Source: Candidatus Krumholzibacteriota bacterium (GTDB taxonomy: Bacteria > Krumholzibacteriota > Krumholzibacteriia > Krumholzibacteriales > Krumholzibacteriaceae). Taken from it: a stretch of DNA of 64,000 nucleotides. Positions within the stretch are counted from its first letter, which is position 1. The number at the start of each line of letters is the position of its first letter. Both the position numbers and the translations under genes were made by a program. The DNA lies in NCBI GenBank assembly GCA_030609325.1, contig JAUWCL010000004.1, forward strand, positions 50,029-114,028, in the 5' to 3' direction. This document shows positions 51,419 through 62,679 of the stretch, piece by piece. The notes beneath the pieces were generated by a model that was not told the origin of the DNA, searched no databases, and worked only from the letters and a program-made list of their open reading frames with translations.

Positions 51419-51724
51419 CTATATCTTTATCCCCACCGCGGCGTTTACCATCTCCCTGATCGAGACCCTTTCCTCCACCGGGCCCTCCCTGTCGGGAACC
51501 TCGATGATCAGAGGAAATGCGTGCCCGAACGTGAAGTCCTCGATCTCGTCGCGTATCGAGTCGGCGATCCTCCCGGTGATGATGATGATACCGATCTCGC
51601 TCGATTCAAACGCCTTGGCGAGCGCCTCCCGGGCGCCCTCAGGCGATTCGACGGCCTCACCATCGAGCCCGACGAGCTTGAATCCCGTTACCGTGTTCTC
51701 GTCCGCTATGACGTAGAACTGCAT
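51419..51724 (-). CDS. atpF: V/A-type ATP synthase subunit F
   Basis: 101 residues. The N-terminus QFYVIADENTVTGFKLVGLDG and GIIIITGRIADSI (strand-turn typical of F) make a small Rossmann-like protein bound to the rotor shaft. It lies between K and E. Length normal for the family. Confidence 0.87.
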   Translation of the reverse strand: MQFYVIADENTVTGFKLVGLDGEAVESPEGAREALAKAFESSEIGIIIITGRIADSIRDEIEDFTFGHAFPLIIEVPDREGPVEERVSIREMVNAAVGIKI

Positions 51725-51763
51725 CGCTCATTCACCGCGCCCTTCGATACTCCTTCGCTGCGG

Positions 51764-54180
<2,417 letters not shown>

Positions 54181-54193
54181 AGTCTTCTCCGGC

Positions 54194-55255
54194 TCAGAAC
54201 GAGACCCTGAGGTGGCTCTCGATCGCGGCACGGTCCATCCTGTAGACCTTGCCGTTGAGTATCGTGATTATATTGCGTATCTCTGTTCGCTTCAGTATGA
54301 GGTACGATAGTACAGTCCCTATTGTAAAGGGAAAACCGCCCAGTGTCTTTTTCGCTTCGGCGATGAGGTAGTTCCACAGGATGATCTCGAGCAGGTAGAG
54401 CTTGCTCAGCTCCTCTCCGCTCATAAGTATCTCCGAGGCGTTCTTGAACGACTTCTCGAGGGCGAGGCTCAGGACCTCCTTTATCGATTCGGCCCTGAAA
54501 GACCGGCGGAGCCTGTCGGTCGTCATCCTGTACCCGCCGGGTATGTTGTAGTCGAACAGGTCGCCGGTCGGAACGTCGTAGTAGAACTTCAGCCGGATCA
54601 GCCATGCGAGGTTCTTTCTGTCGATCTCGAGGCCGACGAGCTTTCGCGCTATCGTACTGTCCCTCCTCCCGAGGGCCTCTACCTGTTTCTTCAGCCGCCT
54701 GTAATAGTCGATCTCGAGGTTTATCTCGACCGGAAAGAGGGTCTTCTTCTCCCTGTAGTCGTCCATCACGGAGTTTATCGCGTCGAAATACGGCGTCCCG
54801 GTCAGGTAGGAGACCGCATCCTCCATGGAGCCGGCCTCGGTGATCGCCTGATAGGGCAGCGAGTGGGGCAGCCTCCTGCGCACCATGTATTTCATCTCTT
54901 CGAGGTCGCGGTGGCCCTCCCGTATCCTCAGCGCCGTCTTGAGGTTTTCGATCTCGTACTTCTCAAGAAAATGCGAAACGAGCGCCCTTTCGGCGCTCTT
55001 CAGGTCCTTCAGAAGCTCCGAGTGCCATTCGATCTCCCGCTCAAGGAGGAGACGCTCGCCTACGCGTGCGTCAAACGCGATCTCAGGCTGTTCGAATATG
55101 TCCTCGTAGACCGTCCCCGAGAGTGCCGAATAGAACTCGGCGAGGTCCCTCGCATCGGCCAGCCGGTCTATCTGCTCCGGACCGAGCAGCGTGCTTAGCC
55201 TCGCTCGCACCTTGGCGTTGACTAGAGAATACTTGCTTACAGGCCTGAATATCAT
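54194..55255 (-). CDS. atpC: V/A-type ATP synthase subunit C (d-like)
   Basis: 353 residues, alpha-helical. SLVNAKVRARLSTLLGPEQID opens it (split: VNAKVRARLSTLLG), and EIENLKTALRIREGHRDLEEM and NLAWLIRLKFYYDVPTG are typical of the C/d subunit that joins the rotor shaft to the c-ring. It precedes subunit I by 13 bp. Confidence 0.9.
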   Translation of the reverse strand: MIFRPVSKYSLVNAKVRARLSTLLGPEQIDRLADARDLAEFYSALSGTVYEDIFEQPEIAFDARVGERLLLEREIEWHSELLKDLKSAERALVSHFLEKYEIENLKTALRIREGHRDLEEMKYMVRRRLPHSLPYQAITEAGSMEDAVSYLTGTPYFDAINSVMDDYREKKTLFPVEINLEIDYYRRLKKQVEALGRRDSTIARKLVGLEIDRKNLAWLIRLKFYYDVPTGDLFDYNIPGGYRMTTDRLRRSFRAESIKEVLSLALEKSFKNASEILMSGEELSKLYLLEIILWNYLIAEAKKTLGGFPFTIGTVLSYLILKRTEIRNIITILNGKVYRMDRAAIESHLRVSF

Positions 55256-55280
55256 CGCGCTGTTTCCGTTACGGAGAAAC

Positions 55281-55598
55281 TTACTGGTCCGCGCCCTTTA
55301 CGATGTCGAGGACCCTCGCCGCAGCGGTCTCTATCTGGGCCGACTTGCTGGCGAGGAGCTCAGCACTCCCGCCCTTGACCGCGTTGACCTGCCGCTTCCT
55401 CTCGTCATCGGCATCCTTGCGGTATTTCGCGACGAGCTTCTGGGACTCCCGGATCGCGTCCTGGCGCCCCTTATCGACGACATCCCTCGACTGGGCCTCA
55501 GCCTCGCGCACGATCTTCTGAGCCTCGGCGCGGGCGTTGTCGATCGCCGCGCGGACCTCCGTCTCGGTCTCCATGATCTGCTTGACTATCTCTTTCAA
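55281..55598 (-). CDS. V/A-type ATP synthase subunit G/H (peripheral stalk)
   Basis: 105 residues, one long charged coiled coil (IDNARAEAQKIVREAEAQSR, LVAKYRKDADDERKRQVNAV). It pairs with subunit E. It is the first gene of the ATPase operon; 77 bp separate it from the next gene upstream. No promoter was firmly recognised in that gap. Confidence 0.8.
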   Translation of the reverse strand: MKEIVKQIMETETEVRAAIDNARAEAQKIVREAEAQSRDVVDKGRQDAIRESQKLVAKYRKDADDERKRQVNAVKGGSAELLASKSAQIETAAARVLDIVKGADQ

Positions 55599-55675
55599 GA
55601 CCGCTCCAAGTCATTGAAATCCGGCAAGTCCTGAGAATGAATAATCGCGGAGTATAAAGGAGCGCTATAGCAGTG

Positions 55676-56791
55676 TCAACCGGCGAAAGTCCCGAAGAGC
55701 CGGTCGTATTGAGAAGTCATCACAGACCAGTCATACCTGTCTGCAAACCCGGCCACTGCGAGTTCCGACGGTCCGTCACGACCCAGTATCATATCCCGGA
55801 GACGTTCAATCAGCTGCGGTTGGTCTTCATACAGATATTTCTCACGAAGAGCCTCAGGGACATGCCCGGGGAAGGAAAGCCGATTCGGCAGCAGCGGCAC
55901 GCAGCCGCAGTAGATCGCCTGGACGGTGCTCGCGCCGAAGAAGTCGTGGTTCGAGGTCACCGGCAGGATATCTGCGCGCCAGAGCCAGCGGGCGTATTCG
56001 GCGAAGTCTTTCGCGTAGCCGAAATGCACTACCTGTTCGCCTAGACGCCGCTTCGCCTCGTCGAATATCGGCGGGTACTTCGTGAACGATTCGCCGAGAA
56101 CGGCGATCTCGAACTCGAGACCCTCGCCGGCGAGGACAAAGAGCGCTCCGAAGAAATCGTCCGGGTTCTTGTCGTACTCCCAGCGGTGATTCCAGAGGAT
56201 CAGCGGCGGAGAATCAGAATCGCGCTCCGTCCTGTACCGGTCGAGCGCTGTGAGGTCCACTCCGAGCGGAAGCACCGAGCTCTTTTCGCGTATCGTCTCT
56301 ATTGAATCAGGTTCGTTGTGGTCGGGAAAGGCCGCCAGAAAACCGGGCAGCTCGGAGAAGAACGAGTCCATGTGATACCACGAGTTGAACAGGACGGCGG
56401 CGGCGGCGAGCGCCGAGGTGTAGTTGATGAATCCGTAGTGGACATCGCGCTCGAGACCGGGATCGGGATCATCGACCGACCATGGATAGGAGAGCTGGTT
56501 CTCGTGGAAGTATATCGCGACGGGCGTACCTGCCGTCTTTTCGCGCGTCAGGGCGAGAAAGGTCGTCAGGTCGAGCATATCGGTGACGAGAATGAGGTCT
56601 GGTCTGTGTCCCTCATCGAGAAAACGCCGCGCCAGGGTCACCGCCCCGCCGTGCATCCGCCACTTCCAATGCCTCCCCTCGAGCCCGAGGATGTCGACCT
56701 CGTGCGACGAATACTCCGTGTACTCCCTGGCCCATGCCGCGTGCGAGCCCGTGAGAAAGGGTTCGACGATCAATATCCTCACAGTCCCCAT
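55676..56791 (-). CDS. Predicted tRNA-queuosine alpha-mannosyltransferase (DUF3524/GT4-type)
   Basis: 371 residues. The DUF3524 start is unmistakable: [41 protein letters not shown] (split: [12 protein letters not shown]), [15 protein letters not shown] and [13 protein letters not shown]. The C-terminal GT4 nucleotide domain has [21 protein letters not shown] and [22 protein letters not shown]. Animal homologues (GTDC1/QTMAN) attach mannose to queuosine-34 of tRNA(Asp). A bacterial role is by homology; no queuosine biosynthesis genes are adjacent, although folE is in the window. The start overlaps the DUF255 gene by 13 bp. Confidence 0.82.
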   Translation of the reverse strand: MGTVRILIVEPFLTGSHAAWAREYTEYSSHEVDILGLEGRHWKWRMHGGAVTLARRFLDEGHRPDLILVTDMLDLTTFLALTREKTAGTPVAIYFHENQLSYPWSVDDPDPGLERDVHYGFINYTSALAAAAVLFNSWYHMDSFFSELPGFLAAFPDHNEPDSIETIREKSSVLPLGVDLTALDRYRTERDSDSPPLILWNHRWEYDKNPDDFFGALFVLAGEGLEFEIAVLGESFTKYPPIFDEAKRRLGEQVVHFGYAKDFAEYARWLWRADILPVTSNHDFFGASTVQAIYCGCVPLLPNRLSFPGHVPEALREKYLYEDQPQLIERLRDMILGRDGPSELAVAGFADRYDWSVMTSQYDRLFGTFAG

Positions 56792-58950
56792 GTGCTCTTA
56801 CTTCCCTTAAGGCCGGAATCTCCGGCAGTTGGTTTCATTCCATATCGCCGCGGGTATCGATCATCCTTCTTCTCCATCTCTTCGATCCTTTTACCCAGTT
56901 TGATGACGCCGACGGCCGGCGCGGCGCAGCGGAAGTTCTCGCATATGTACGCGGTCGGCTCCCCGTCTACAGCAGTCATACCTTCGAGCATCGGGGCGAT
57001 CGCAATGATCTCACTCGCTCCCTCTCCCACAGGCCTGAAGAGCGTTACCGACCTCGGCATGAAGCGTTCGGCCAGTATGCGGATCATCGATTCCGTATCA
57101 CCCGTTCCCCGTTCTCCGGCAATCACGTATTCCCTGCCCGGGCCCAGGGCGAAGTCGAGGGCGATCAGCATCTGCGTATACGCCGTCGGGGACCCGGAGA
57201 CCAGCCCCGAGAACTCCTCTAGAAGTGTGTCCGCGGCCGATTCGAGATCGGTCCTGCCCGTTATCCTTCCGAGCCTCAGGAGGCAGAGCACAGCGACCGA
57301 GTTTCCCGACGGGACGGCGCCGTCGTATGTTTCCTTCGTCCTGACAATGAGCTTCTCCGCGTCGCTGCCGGTGAAGAAGAATCCGCCCTTTTCATCATCG
57401 CTGTCGCCGAAGAGCTCAATCATCGAGCCGGTCAGATCGAGTGCTTCGGAGAGCCATCTCGCCTCGAACGTCGCCTCGTACAGCTCTATCAGTCCCCATA
57501 TGAGAAAGGCGTAATCATCGAGGTATCCCGGTATGGCCGATTCCCCGTCGCGGAAGCGGTGCAGCAGCCTGCCTTCGGAGGTCTGCATCCCGCCCAGTAT
57601 GAAGCCGGCCGCCTTCGCCGCCGCCTCCGCGTAATCGGGCCTGCCGGCGACCCTCGCTCCCCGGGCAAGCGCCGCTATCATCAGCCCGTTCCAGTCGGTG
57701 AGAATCTTGTCGTCGAGCATCGATCGAGGCCTCCTCGAGCAAATCTCGAGGAGTTTCGCGCGTGCCCTTTCCTCGGCGTCATGAAGCTCGTCCTGTGTTT
57801 TCCCGAGCGTTCCTTCCAGAGCGCCGGCATCGCTTGATATATGTAGGACGTTCTTCCCCTCGAAGTTCCCGTAATCGGTGACCCCGTACCGCATGCAGAA
57901 GATCTTCCCGTTCTCCTCCCCCAGCGCTTTCATGATCTCCCGCTTCGTCCAGACGTAGTAAGTACCCTCCCCGCCCTCGCTGTCGGCATCCTCGGCCGAG
58001 TAGAAGCCGCCCTCGGGCGAGGTCAGATCTCGCAGGACGTACTCGAATATCTCCGCCGCGACGGCACCGTAGAACCCGTTACCCGTCGCCTGGTAAGTCT
58101 CGAGATAAGCGATTGCGAGCATCGCCTGGTCGTAGAGCATCTTCTCGAAGTGCGGTACGAGCCACATCGGATCGGTCGAATACCGGTGGAATCCCTTTCC
58201 GAGATGGTCGTTTATCCCACCGCCGCACATCTTCCTCAATGTGCGCTCGACCATCGCGAGCGCCTTCTCCTCGCCGGTTCTGTGCCAGTATCTGAGCAGC
58301 AGCGAGAGCTGGTGCGGCGTGGGGAACTTCGGCGCCCCGCCGAAGCCGCCGTGGACCTCGTCGTACGAGGCCTCGAGCCTCGAGTATGCCGTCGCGAGCG
58401 TCTTTTCCGAGAGATCTCTCTCGTCGCCGGTGAATGAGAAGCTCTCCAGCGATGCCGCCGCGTTATCGCCTATGTTCTCTAGCCTCCCGCGGTCGTTCTT
58501 CCAGAGCGACGCCATGTGCGGGACTAGCTCTAGCATGCCGGGACGGCCGTACTTCGATTTCTTCGAGAAGTATGTTCCGGCGAAGAAGGGTTTTCCGCCG
58601 GAGGTCATGAATACAGTCAGCGGCCATCCCCCCGAGCCGTTCATCGCCCGACAGACCTTCATGTAGATGTTGTCGATGTCGGGCCGCTCCTCGCGGTCGA
58701 CCTTTATGGAGATGAAATGCTCATTTAGCAGGCGGGCTGCCGCCTCGTCCTCGAACGACTCGTGCTCCATCACGTGGCACCAGTGGCACGACGAGTACCC
58801 GATCGAGAGGAAGATAGGCTTGTTCTGCTCCGTGGCCGCGGCAAATGCCTCTTCTCCCCACGGGTACCAGTCGACAGGGTTTTTGGCGTGCTGGAGCAGG
58901 TAGGGACTCTTCTCACCAGCCAGCCTGTTCCCGCCGGGGCTGTCTTTCAT
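56779..58950 (-). CDS. Thioredoxin-like DUF255 / (alpha/alpha)6-barrel protein (YyaL type)
   Basis: 723 residues. The N-terminal thioredoxin-fold DUF255 domain (5-170) has the catalytic-looking [16 protein letters not shown] and the [10 protein letters not shown] segment. The rest is a helical barrel (200-690) with [17 protein letters not shown] and [17 protein letters not shown], matching YyaL/spermatogenesis-associated-protein-20-like proteins. The CxxC suggests a redox role; the barrel resembles N-acylglucosamine epimerases. Function unproven. Unit with the QTMAN-like gene downstream. Confidence 0.88.
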   Translation of the reverse strand: MKDSPGGNRLAGEKSPYLLQHAKNPVDWYPWGEEAFAAATEQNKPIFLSIGYSSCHWCHVMEHESFEDEAAARLLNEHFISIKVDREERPDIDNIYMKVCRAMNGSGGWPLTVFMTSGGKPFFAGTYFSKKSKYGRPGMLELVPHMASLWKNDRGRLENIGDNAAASLESFSFTGDERDLSEKTLATAYSRLEASYDEVHGGFGGAPKFPTPHQLSLLLRYWHRTGEEKALAMVERTLRKMCGGGINDHLGKGFHRYSTDPMWLVPHFEKMLYDQAMLAIAYLETYQATGNGFYGAVAAEIFEYVLRDLTSPEGGFYSAEDADSEGGEGTYYVWTKREIMKALGEENGKIFCMRYGVTDYGNFEGKNVLHISSDAGALEGTLGKTQDELHDAEERARAKLLEICSRRPRSMLDDKILTDWNGLMIAALARGARVAGRPDYAEAAAKAAGFILGGMQTSEGRLLHRFRDGESAIPGYLDDYAFLIWGLIELYEATFEARWLSEALDLTGSMIELFGDSDDEKGGFFFTGSDAEKLIVRTKETYDGAVPSGNSVAVLCLLRLGRITGRTDLESAADTLLEEFSGLVSGSPTAYTQMLIALDFALGPGREYVIAGERGTGDTESMIRILAERFMPRSVTLFRPVGEGASEIIAIAPMLEGMTAVDGEPTAYICENFRCAAPAVGVIKLGKRIEEMEKKDDRYPRRYGMKPTAGDSGLKGSKSTWGL

Positions 58951-58965
58951 ATGCGGATCTTCCCT

Positions 58966-59799
58966 TCAGAACCTGTCGAAATCGGTTCCCCTGATCACCC
59001 TGCCGGCTCCAAGCCTCACGTAGCGGTCGCCGTACCGTTCCATGAAATACTCGATGCTCTCGTCACCGGTGCAATGCGAAGCGCCGCAGTACCTGACCCC
59101 GCACTTATCGAACACGGAGGTTATTTCGTCCAGCCTCGTCTTCTCCGCACCCCGCAGATGGAACCCTCCCATTATAAACAGGACATTCTCTCCAGTCACA
59201 TCAACGGCCTTTTCCACGATCCTGTCTACTCCCGGATGGGCGCATCCGGTGATGACGACCACACCGCCATCTGTGACAAGCGCAAGCGACTGCTCCCTTA
59301 CGGGACCGTTCATGTCGCCGGTCGAGTATACTCCGGGGATGATCTCCACCGGGGCCTTCACCTCGACGAGGCCGGAGCAGCTGCCTTTCACGCCCTCCTT
59401 GAATTCCTTCGAGAACGACGCGGGGACATATACTTCCACTTCGGGGTTCTTCTCGAGGAATGCGCCGAGGCCGCCTATGTGGTCCCAGTGCTCGTGCGAG
59501 ATCACGACGATGTCTATATCGGACGGCGAGATGCCGGCCTCCGCAAGATTATTCATGAAAACATCGCCCTTGCCGCCAGTATCGAAGAGGATCGTCTTGT
59601 CCGCCCCGCCGATCACGCACGAGAATCCCCACTGTGCCTCGAACCCCTCCTCGGGGTCGATATTGTCATAGATTATCCGTATAGACAGCTTGTCGAGCGG
59701 CAGCATGTTCTCTCCTTCCGTCCCTCCAGCCCCGCCGGCGAGCAAGGCCGCCAGCAGCGCCGAGGCGGCGATGACCCGGACCATTGAGCGTTTGTTCAT
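58966..59799 (-). CDS. Exported metallo-beta-lactamase-fold hydrolase
   Basis: 277 residues. A signal peptide (2-26, ending in a Gly-rich GGAGGTEGE) is followed by an MBL domain: VISHEHWDHIGGLG zinc motif, ITGCAHPGVDRIVEKAV and GGFHL. It resembles COG1237, named after MptA/dihydropterin-synthesis-type enzymes, in which HxHxDH is replaced by HEHWDH. Export argues against a cytoplasmic cofactor role. It lies 15 bp upstream of the DUF255 gene, possibly cotranscribed. Substrate unknown. Confidence 0.82.
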   Translation of the reverse strand: MNKRSMVRVIAASALLAALLAGGAGGTEGENMLPLDKLSIRIIYDNIDPEEGFEAQWGFSCVIGGADKTILFDTGGKGDVFMNNLAEAGISPSDIDIVVISHEHWDHIGGLGAFLEKNPEVEVYVPASFSKEFKEGVKGSCSGLVEVKAPVEIIPGVYSTGDMNGPVREQSLALVTDGGVVVITGCAHPGVDRIVEKAVDVTGENVLFIMGGFHLRGAEKTRLDEITSVFDKCGVRYCGASHCTGDESIEYFMERYGDRYVRLGAGRVIRGTDFDRF

Positions 59800-60087
59800 T
59801 ATGCGATCTCCTGATCGTTCCCTTGCAGCAGATAAAGGGGGACGGCCGCCGGACCACCACCCTCACAATACTACACGGGGAAGAATAATTCCCGGTTATT
59901 TTGATCAATACAATCGTACTGTTTTTAGCCGTCCCGGATAAAAAAGGGGAGCCTCCACGCTCCACCTGATGAATGCGTTTGACAGGGTTTTACACGAAAA
60001 GTATGATTTCTCCCGCGGGGACTCACATGCATATAAGTTCGAAAGGCGACAGAAGATGTACGCGGCTGCCCGGACAGACATCAGCGC
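59800..60087. other. Spacer before the integrase pseudogene
   Basis: A 41-codon frame at 59969-60094 (MNAFDRVLHEKYDFSRGDSH then AYKFERRQKMYAAARTDISAW) has some look of a truncated methyltransferase N-terminus. It has no clear RBS and leads into the integrase remnant. Otherwise nothing was recognised. Confidence 0.3.
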
Positions 60088-60860
60088 GTGGTGATTTATC
60101 GTTTGCCGCGAGAACCGGCGCGACACGGCTCAGGGCGCTCGAACCCCGAGGTCAGCGCTTCCACACAGAACCAGGCACTGTCCGCGCTTCTGTTCCTCTA
60201 TCGACATGTTATCGGAGTCGGTGTCGGAGATCTTGGTAATGTTATCCGGGCGAGGAAACCAAAACATCTTCCCGTCGTCTTGAGCCGAGAAGAAGTAAAG
60301 GCCATCCTTTCACATCTTAATGGTGATAAATGGTTCATGGTCTCACTGATTTATGGCACAGGGATCCGGCTGATGGAATGCCTGGATCTCCGTGTACAGG
60401 ACATTGATTTCAGCCAGTGTGAAATACTCATTCGCAGCGGAAAAGGAAACAAAGACCGGATTACGATGCTCCCAGCCTCGCTTAAAACCCCACTCTTGAG
60501 ACACCTCGAGAAAGTAAAAGAGATCCATGCTCACGGACGGTTGGGGTCGCGTTCAGCTTCCATCCGCCCTGGATCGCAAGTATCCAAACGCCTCGAAAGA
60601 ATGGAGATGGCAGGCATCACATGCATGAAACCATTCTCCAGAGGGCTGTCAAGGAAACGGTCCGCATGACCGGTGTCGCGAAGCGCGCGGGATGTCATAC
60701 ATTCCGGCATTCATTTGCCACGCATCTGCTTGAAGCCGGTTACGATATCAGGACGATCCAGGAATTGCTGGGACACAGCAACGTGAACACGACCATGATC
60801 TATACACACGTCCTCAACAAGAGGGACCATGGCGTCAGAAGCCCGCTCGATGAATTGTAA
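60088..60860 (+). pseudogene. intI: Integron integrase (IntI-type tyrosine recombinase), frameshifted
   Basis: Recognisable from EVSASTQNQALSALLFLYRH (near 60145) to the end [16 protein letters not shown]. The segments RARKPKHLPVVLSREEVKAI and GTGIRLMECLDLRVQDIDF are typical of IntI. The integron-specific extra helix ([16 protein letters not shown]) occurs in a second frame (from about 60551). [13 protein letters not shown] and [20 protein letters not shown] follow in a third frame (from about 60612). Two frameshifts plus a deletion of about 20 residues between WRWQ and RHHM disable it, and the N-terminal domain is missing or unrecognisable. The catalytic Arg (TFRHSF) and Tyr (TMIYTH) codons survive. 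It reads in the same direction as the cassettes beyond its 3' end. Confidence 0.88.
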
Positions 60861-61143
60861 TTGACTTATGCAGACCGCATAAACAAACGGATGTGAAGGG
60901 CAAAAATCCTAAATGACTGGAAACAAAGGAATATTAACGAAAATGATAGTGAATGACAGTTTTTTATACGACAGAAAACGCTCTGCTGATAATATTATCC
61001 AGACCGTATAATATATGTTGGCGTAGACACTCGCGCCGGATATGAGGAAAGAGAAGAAGAATAGGCGATGAAATGGAGGGGGTGCTCGGTCCGCGCCAAC
61101 GGCTGCGGATTACCATCCGCAGCCGTTATACAGGGTGGAATAG
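60861..61143. other. Region between integrase remnant and first cassette (attI/promoter region)
   Basis: AT-rich. A perfect -10 TATAAT lies at 61007-61012, but no good -35 sits 16-18 bp upstream. GTTGGCG (61017) and its inverse CGCCAAC (61094-61100) flank about 70 bp. These could belong to an attI-like site. A 12-bp stem with the shared cassette element follows at 61098-61127. No gene. Confidence 0.4.
61098..61127 (+). repeat. Perfect hairpin carrying an 18-bp element repeated at 62281
   Basis: A 12-bp stem (aacggctgcgga 61098-61109 / complement 61116-61127) with loop ttacca. The core gcggattaccatccgcag (61105-61122) recurs exactly at 62281-62298, again just upstream of a cassette ORF and followed by ccgtta. 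Confidence 0.75.
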
Positions 61144-61662
61144 ATGAAACATAAGCTGCGGTGCCAGCCAGCCCAATTGAGAAAACTGGCTCAGCGATAC
61201 GAGTACGAATACGACGAGATCGACTTGTTCGACATGAAAGACGGCATCGTCGCGCGCGGATGCTTAACAAAGTCGGAGCTTCGGACGATCGCGCGCTGGA
61301 AGGCACCTCGCAGTGCTAGGTACATGGAGAAAAATTCCGAGGAGTATGTGCAGGAGATCTCGGCAATTGCGTTCACATCAAAGGTAGAGCGTACCAGGAT
61401 TGAGGTTTTGACGCTTCTTGATGGAGTCCAATGGCCAACCGCATCAGTAGTGCTACACTTCTTTCACAAGGATCCATACCCAATTGTCGATTTCCGTGCA
61501 CTCTGGTCGATCTCGATGGATGTGCCGAAACAATATACATTCGGTTTCTGGTGGGAATACGTAGAGTTCTGCCGCATAGTAGCAACTCGGGCGCATCTTG
61601 ATATGAGAGAGTTGGATCAAGCGTTGTGGCAATATTCGAAGGAGAACCAAGAACCAGTATAA
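61144..61662 (+). CDS. Integron cassette protein of unknown function (cassette 1)
   Basis: 172 residues, no recognised domain. Predicted mixed alpha/beta with many Tyr, Glu and Arg (ALWSISMDVPKQYTFGFWWEYV near 125). No signal peptide. The ORF begins just after the shared hairpin and ends (GTA TAA) inside the start of attC1, the normal placement of a cassette gene. Its lower GC than the rest of the window fits an acquired cassette. Family not recognised. Confidence 0.7.
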   Translation: MKHKLRCQPAQLRKLAQRYEYEYDEIDLFDMKDGIVARGCLTKSELRTIARWKAPRSARYMEKNSEEYVQEISAIAFTSKVERTRIEVLTLLDGVQWPTASVVLHFFHKDPYPIVDFRALWSISMDVPKQYTFGFWWEYVEFCRIVATRAHLDMRELDQALWQYSKENQEPV

Positions 61663-61754
61663 CAAGCGCTTCCACCAGTCAATCGCGTCTGTCACGTCTT
61701 GTGCTGACGCACAAGCCACGCCAGCCCCGCTTGCAGGTGAAGCCAATGTTGTGC
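61657..61754 (+). other. attC recombination site 1
   Basis: 98 bp from the inverse core GTATAAC (61657-61663) to the core GTTGTGC (61748-61754). Imperfect arms pair gcttCcacc with ggtgaagc, leaving one extrahelical base as in true attC sites. A central stem cttgtg/cacaag is visible. It overlaps the stop of cassette 1. Confidence 0.75.
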
Positions 61755-61772
61755 TGAGGGCTGGGGAAGCAA

Positions 61773-62159
61773 ATGGCAAAACGAACCGAAGCAGGAAACA
61801 GTCTTCGCAAGATGGCCCGCAAGGGTTTTCGCGGATACCCAATAGCTACCGTAGCATTCTATGGTCCAGATGATAAGAGAGCCTCCAAGGTTGCGGTTGG
61901 GATCATTGAGCATGAAGGCGGAGAGCCCGCTTTTCTTGAGCGGTGGCATTCGAATAGAGCCGACGTTCGTTCTGATCCGGATATTGCCAGGCAAATCAGC
62001 GAGTTCATTCGCCTTCATGGTGCAAAGTCAGTTGTGCTGGCCGATAGGATAATTGGCTGTCCTCATGAAGAAGGAAAGGACTACCCCGATGGATCGGTAT
62101 GTCCTGTCTGTACATTCTGGACGAATCGAGATAGGTTTTCAGGAGAGGTCATTCAATGA
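61773..62159 (+). CDS. Integron cassette protein, conserved hypothetical (cassette 2)
   Basis: 128 residues with RBS (ggggaagc) 5 bp upstream. It begins MAKRTEAGNSLRKMARKGF and continues RGYPIATVAFYGPDDKRASK. The end carries CPHEEGKDYPDGSVCPVCTFW, with a Cys/His set that could bind zinc. Proteins of this type are familiar as integron-cassette hypotheticals (memory-based). No known function. Its stop lies 8 bp before attC2. Confidence 0.75.
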   Translation: MAKRTEAGNSLRKMARKGFRGYPIATVAFYGPDDKRASKVAVGIIEHEGGEPAFLERWHSNRADVRSDPDIARQISEFIRLHGAKSVVLADRIIGCPHEEGKDYPDGSVCPVCTFWTNRDRFSGEVIQ

Positions 62160-62166
62160 AAACCCG

Positions 62167-62281
62167 GCATAACAACCGTTTCACCTGACGAGCGCTCTTG
62201 TCACGCCGCTTGCGGTGGCAAGCGGTGCACCAACCCGGCGTTAAGCGCCGTACGCGCTCGCAGGTGAAACGTACGTTGGCG
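62167..62281 (+). other. attC recombination site 2
   Basis: 115 bp from GCATAAC (62167-62173) to GTTGGCG (62275-62281). Long arms pair cgtttcacctg-A-cgagcgc with gcgctcgcaggtgaaacg, leaving one unpaired A, the extrahelical base that marks strand choice. Inner stems (gccgcttg/caagcggt) fill the variable region. Confidence 0.85.
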
Positions 62282-62298
62282 CGGATTACCATCCGCAG
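62281..62298 (+). repeat. Second copy of the 18-bp cassette-leading element
   Basis: Identical to 61105-61122 (gcggattaccatccgcag) and followed by gccgttaggc, whose GTTAGGC (62302-62308) is a perfect GTTRRRY core. It lies immediately 3' of the attC2 core. It could be a fused or nested recombination site or a promoter-bearing insertion. Confidence 0.7.
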
Positions 62299-62349
62299 GC
62301 CGTTAGGCTTACATTTCTTTTGGCAAAGGATACTGAATCGGAGATGCAA

Positions 62350-62658
62350 ATGAAAAAGCGTGTTTTGATTGTTGACATAGTAGCGATGGTGGGCATAGCC
62401 GTGATATTGATTGTTGCAATTCTCTTAGAGATAGACGAATACTTATTCAAACTCCCATTTGTAACACTTTTAGTATTTTACCTGATTGGAAAAGCGGCTC
62501 GAGATTATGAATTGAAACTCTGGCATAAAAAGCATAACGCCACAACATCTGGAGTTGATGATACAAAAGATGATGCCATCGCGGTAGAACCGCCAGTTAC
62601 CCAACGGCCCCCGCACAGATCCCGGCGTGCGGAATTACCGCACCGGGCTCCTCAGTGA
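62350..62658 (+). CDS. Integron cassette membrane protein (cassette 3), 3' end interrupted
   Basis: Start at ATG 62350 fits the ggag RBS 7 bp upstream. Two helices (VDIVAMVGIAVILIVAILL region and FVTLLVFYLIGK), then a basic stretch (ELKLWHKKHN). The frame runs past an attC start (GCATAAC, 62532-62538) into the group II intron to the stop at 62658, so the true C-terminus was probably lost or changed by the intron. Family unknown. Confidence 0.55.
   Translation: MKKRVLIVDIVAMVGIAVILIVAILLEIDEYLFKLPFVTLLVFYLIGKAARDYELKLWHKKHNATTSGVDDTKDDAIAVEPPVTQRPPHRSRRAELPHRAPQ
62532..62577 (+). other. 5' half of attC site 3, interrupted by the intron
   Basis: GCATAAC (62532-62538) occurs in the same position after the cassette ORF as in attC1 and attC2. 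The matching GTTRRRY half is not present before the intron boundary near 62578; it would lie beyond the right window end. Confidence 0.5.
62616..62650 (-). ncRNA. Group II intron domain V
   Basis: On the minus strand the sequence starts GAGCCCGGTGCGG, has the loop TAATT, and closes with CCGCACGCCGGGATCTG. This is the conserved catalytic hairpin (AGC triad, GNRA-like loop, 2-nt bulge). It lies 30 bp after the RT stop. Confidence 0.85.
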
Positions 62659-62679
62659 TTCTCGCTTCCGCAGCAAGGC

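Noticed and set aside
59969..60094. A 41-codon gene before the integrase
   Set aside because: Some resemblance to a methyltransferase N-terminus, but no RBS, no conserved motif and it ends in the pseudogene; noted only as a possible fragment.
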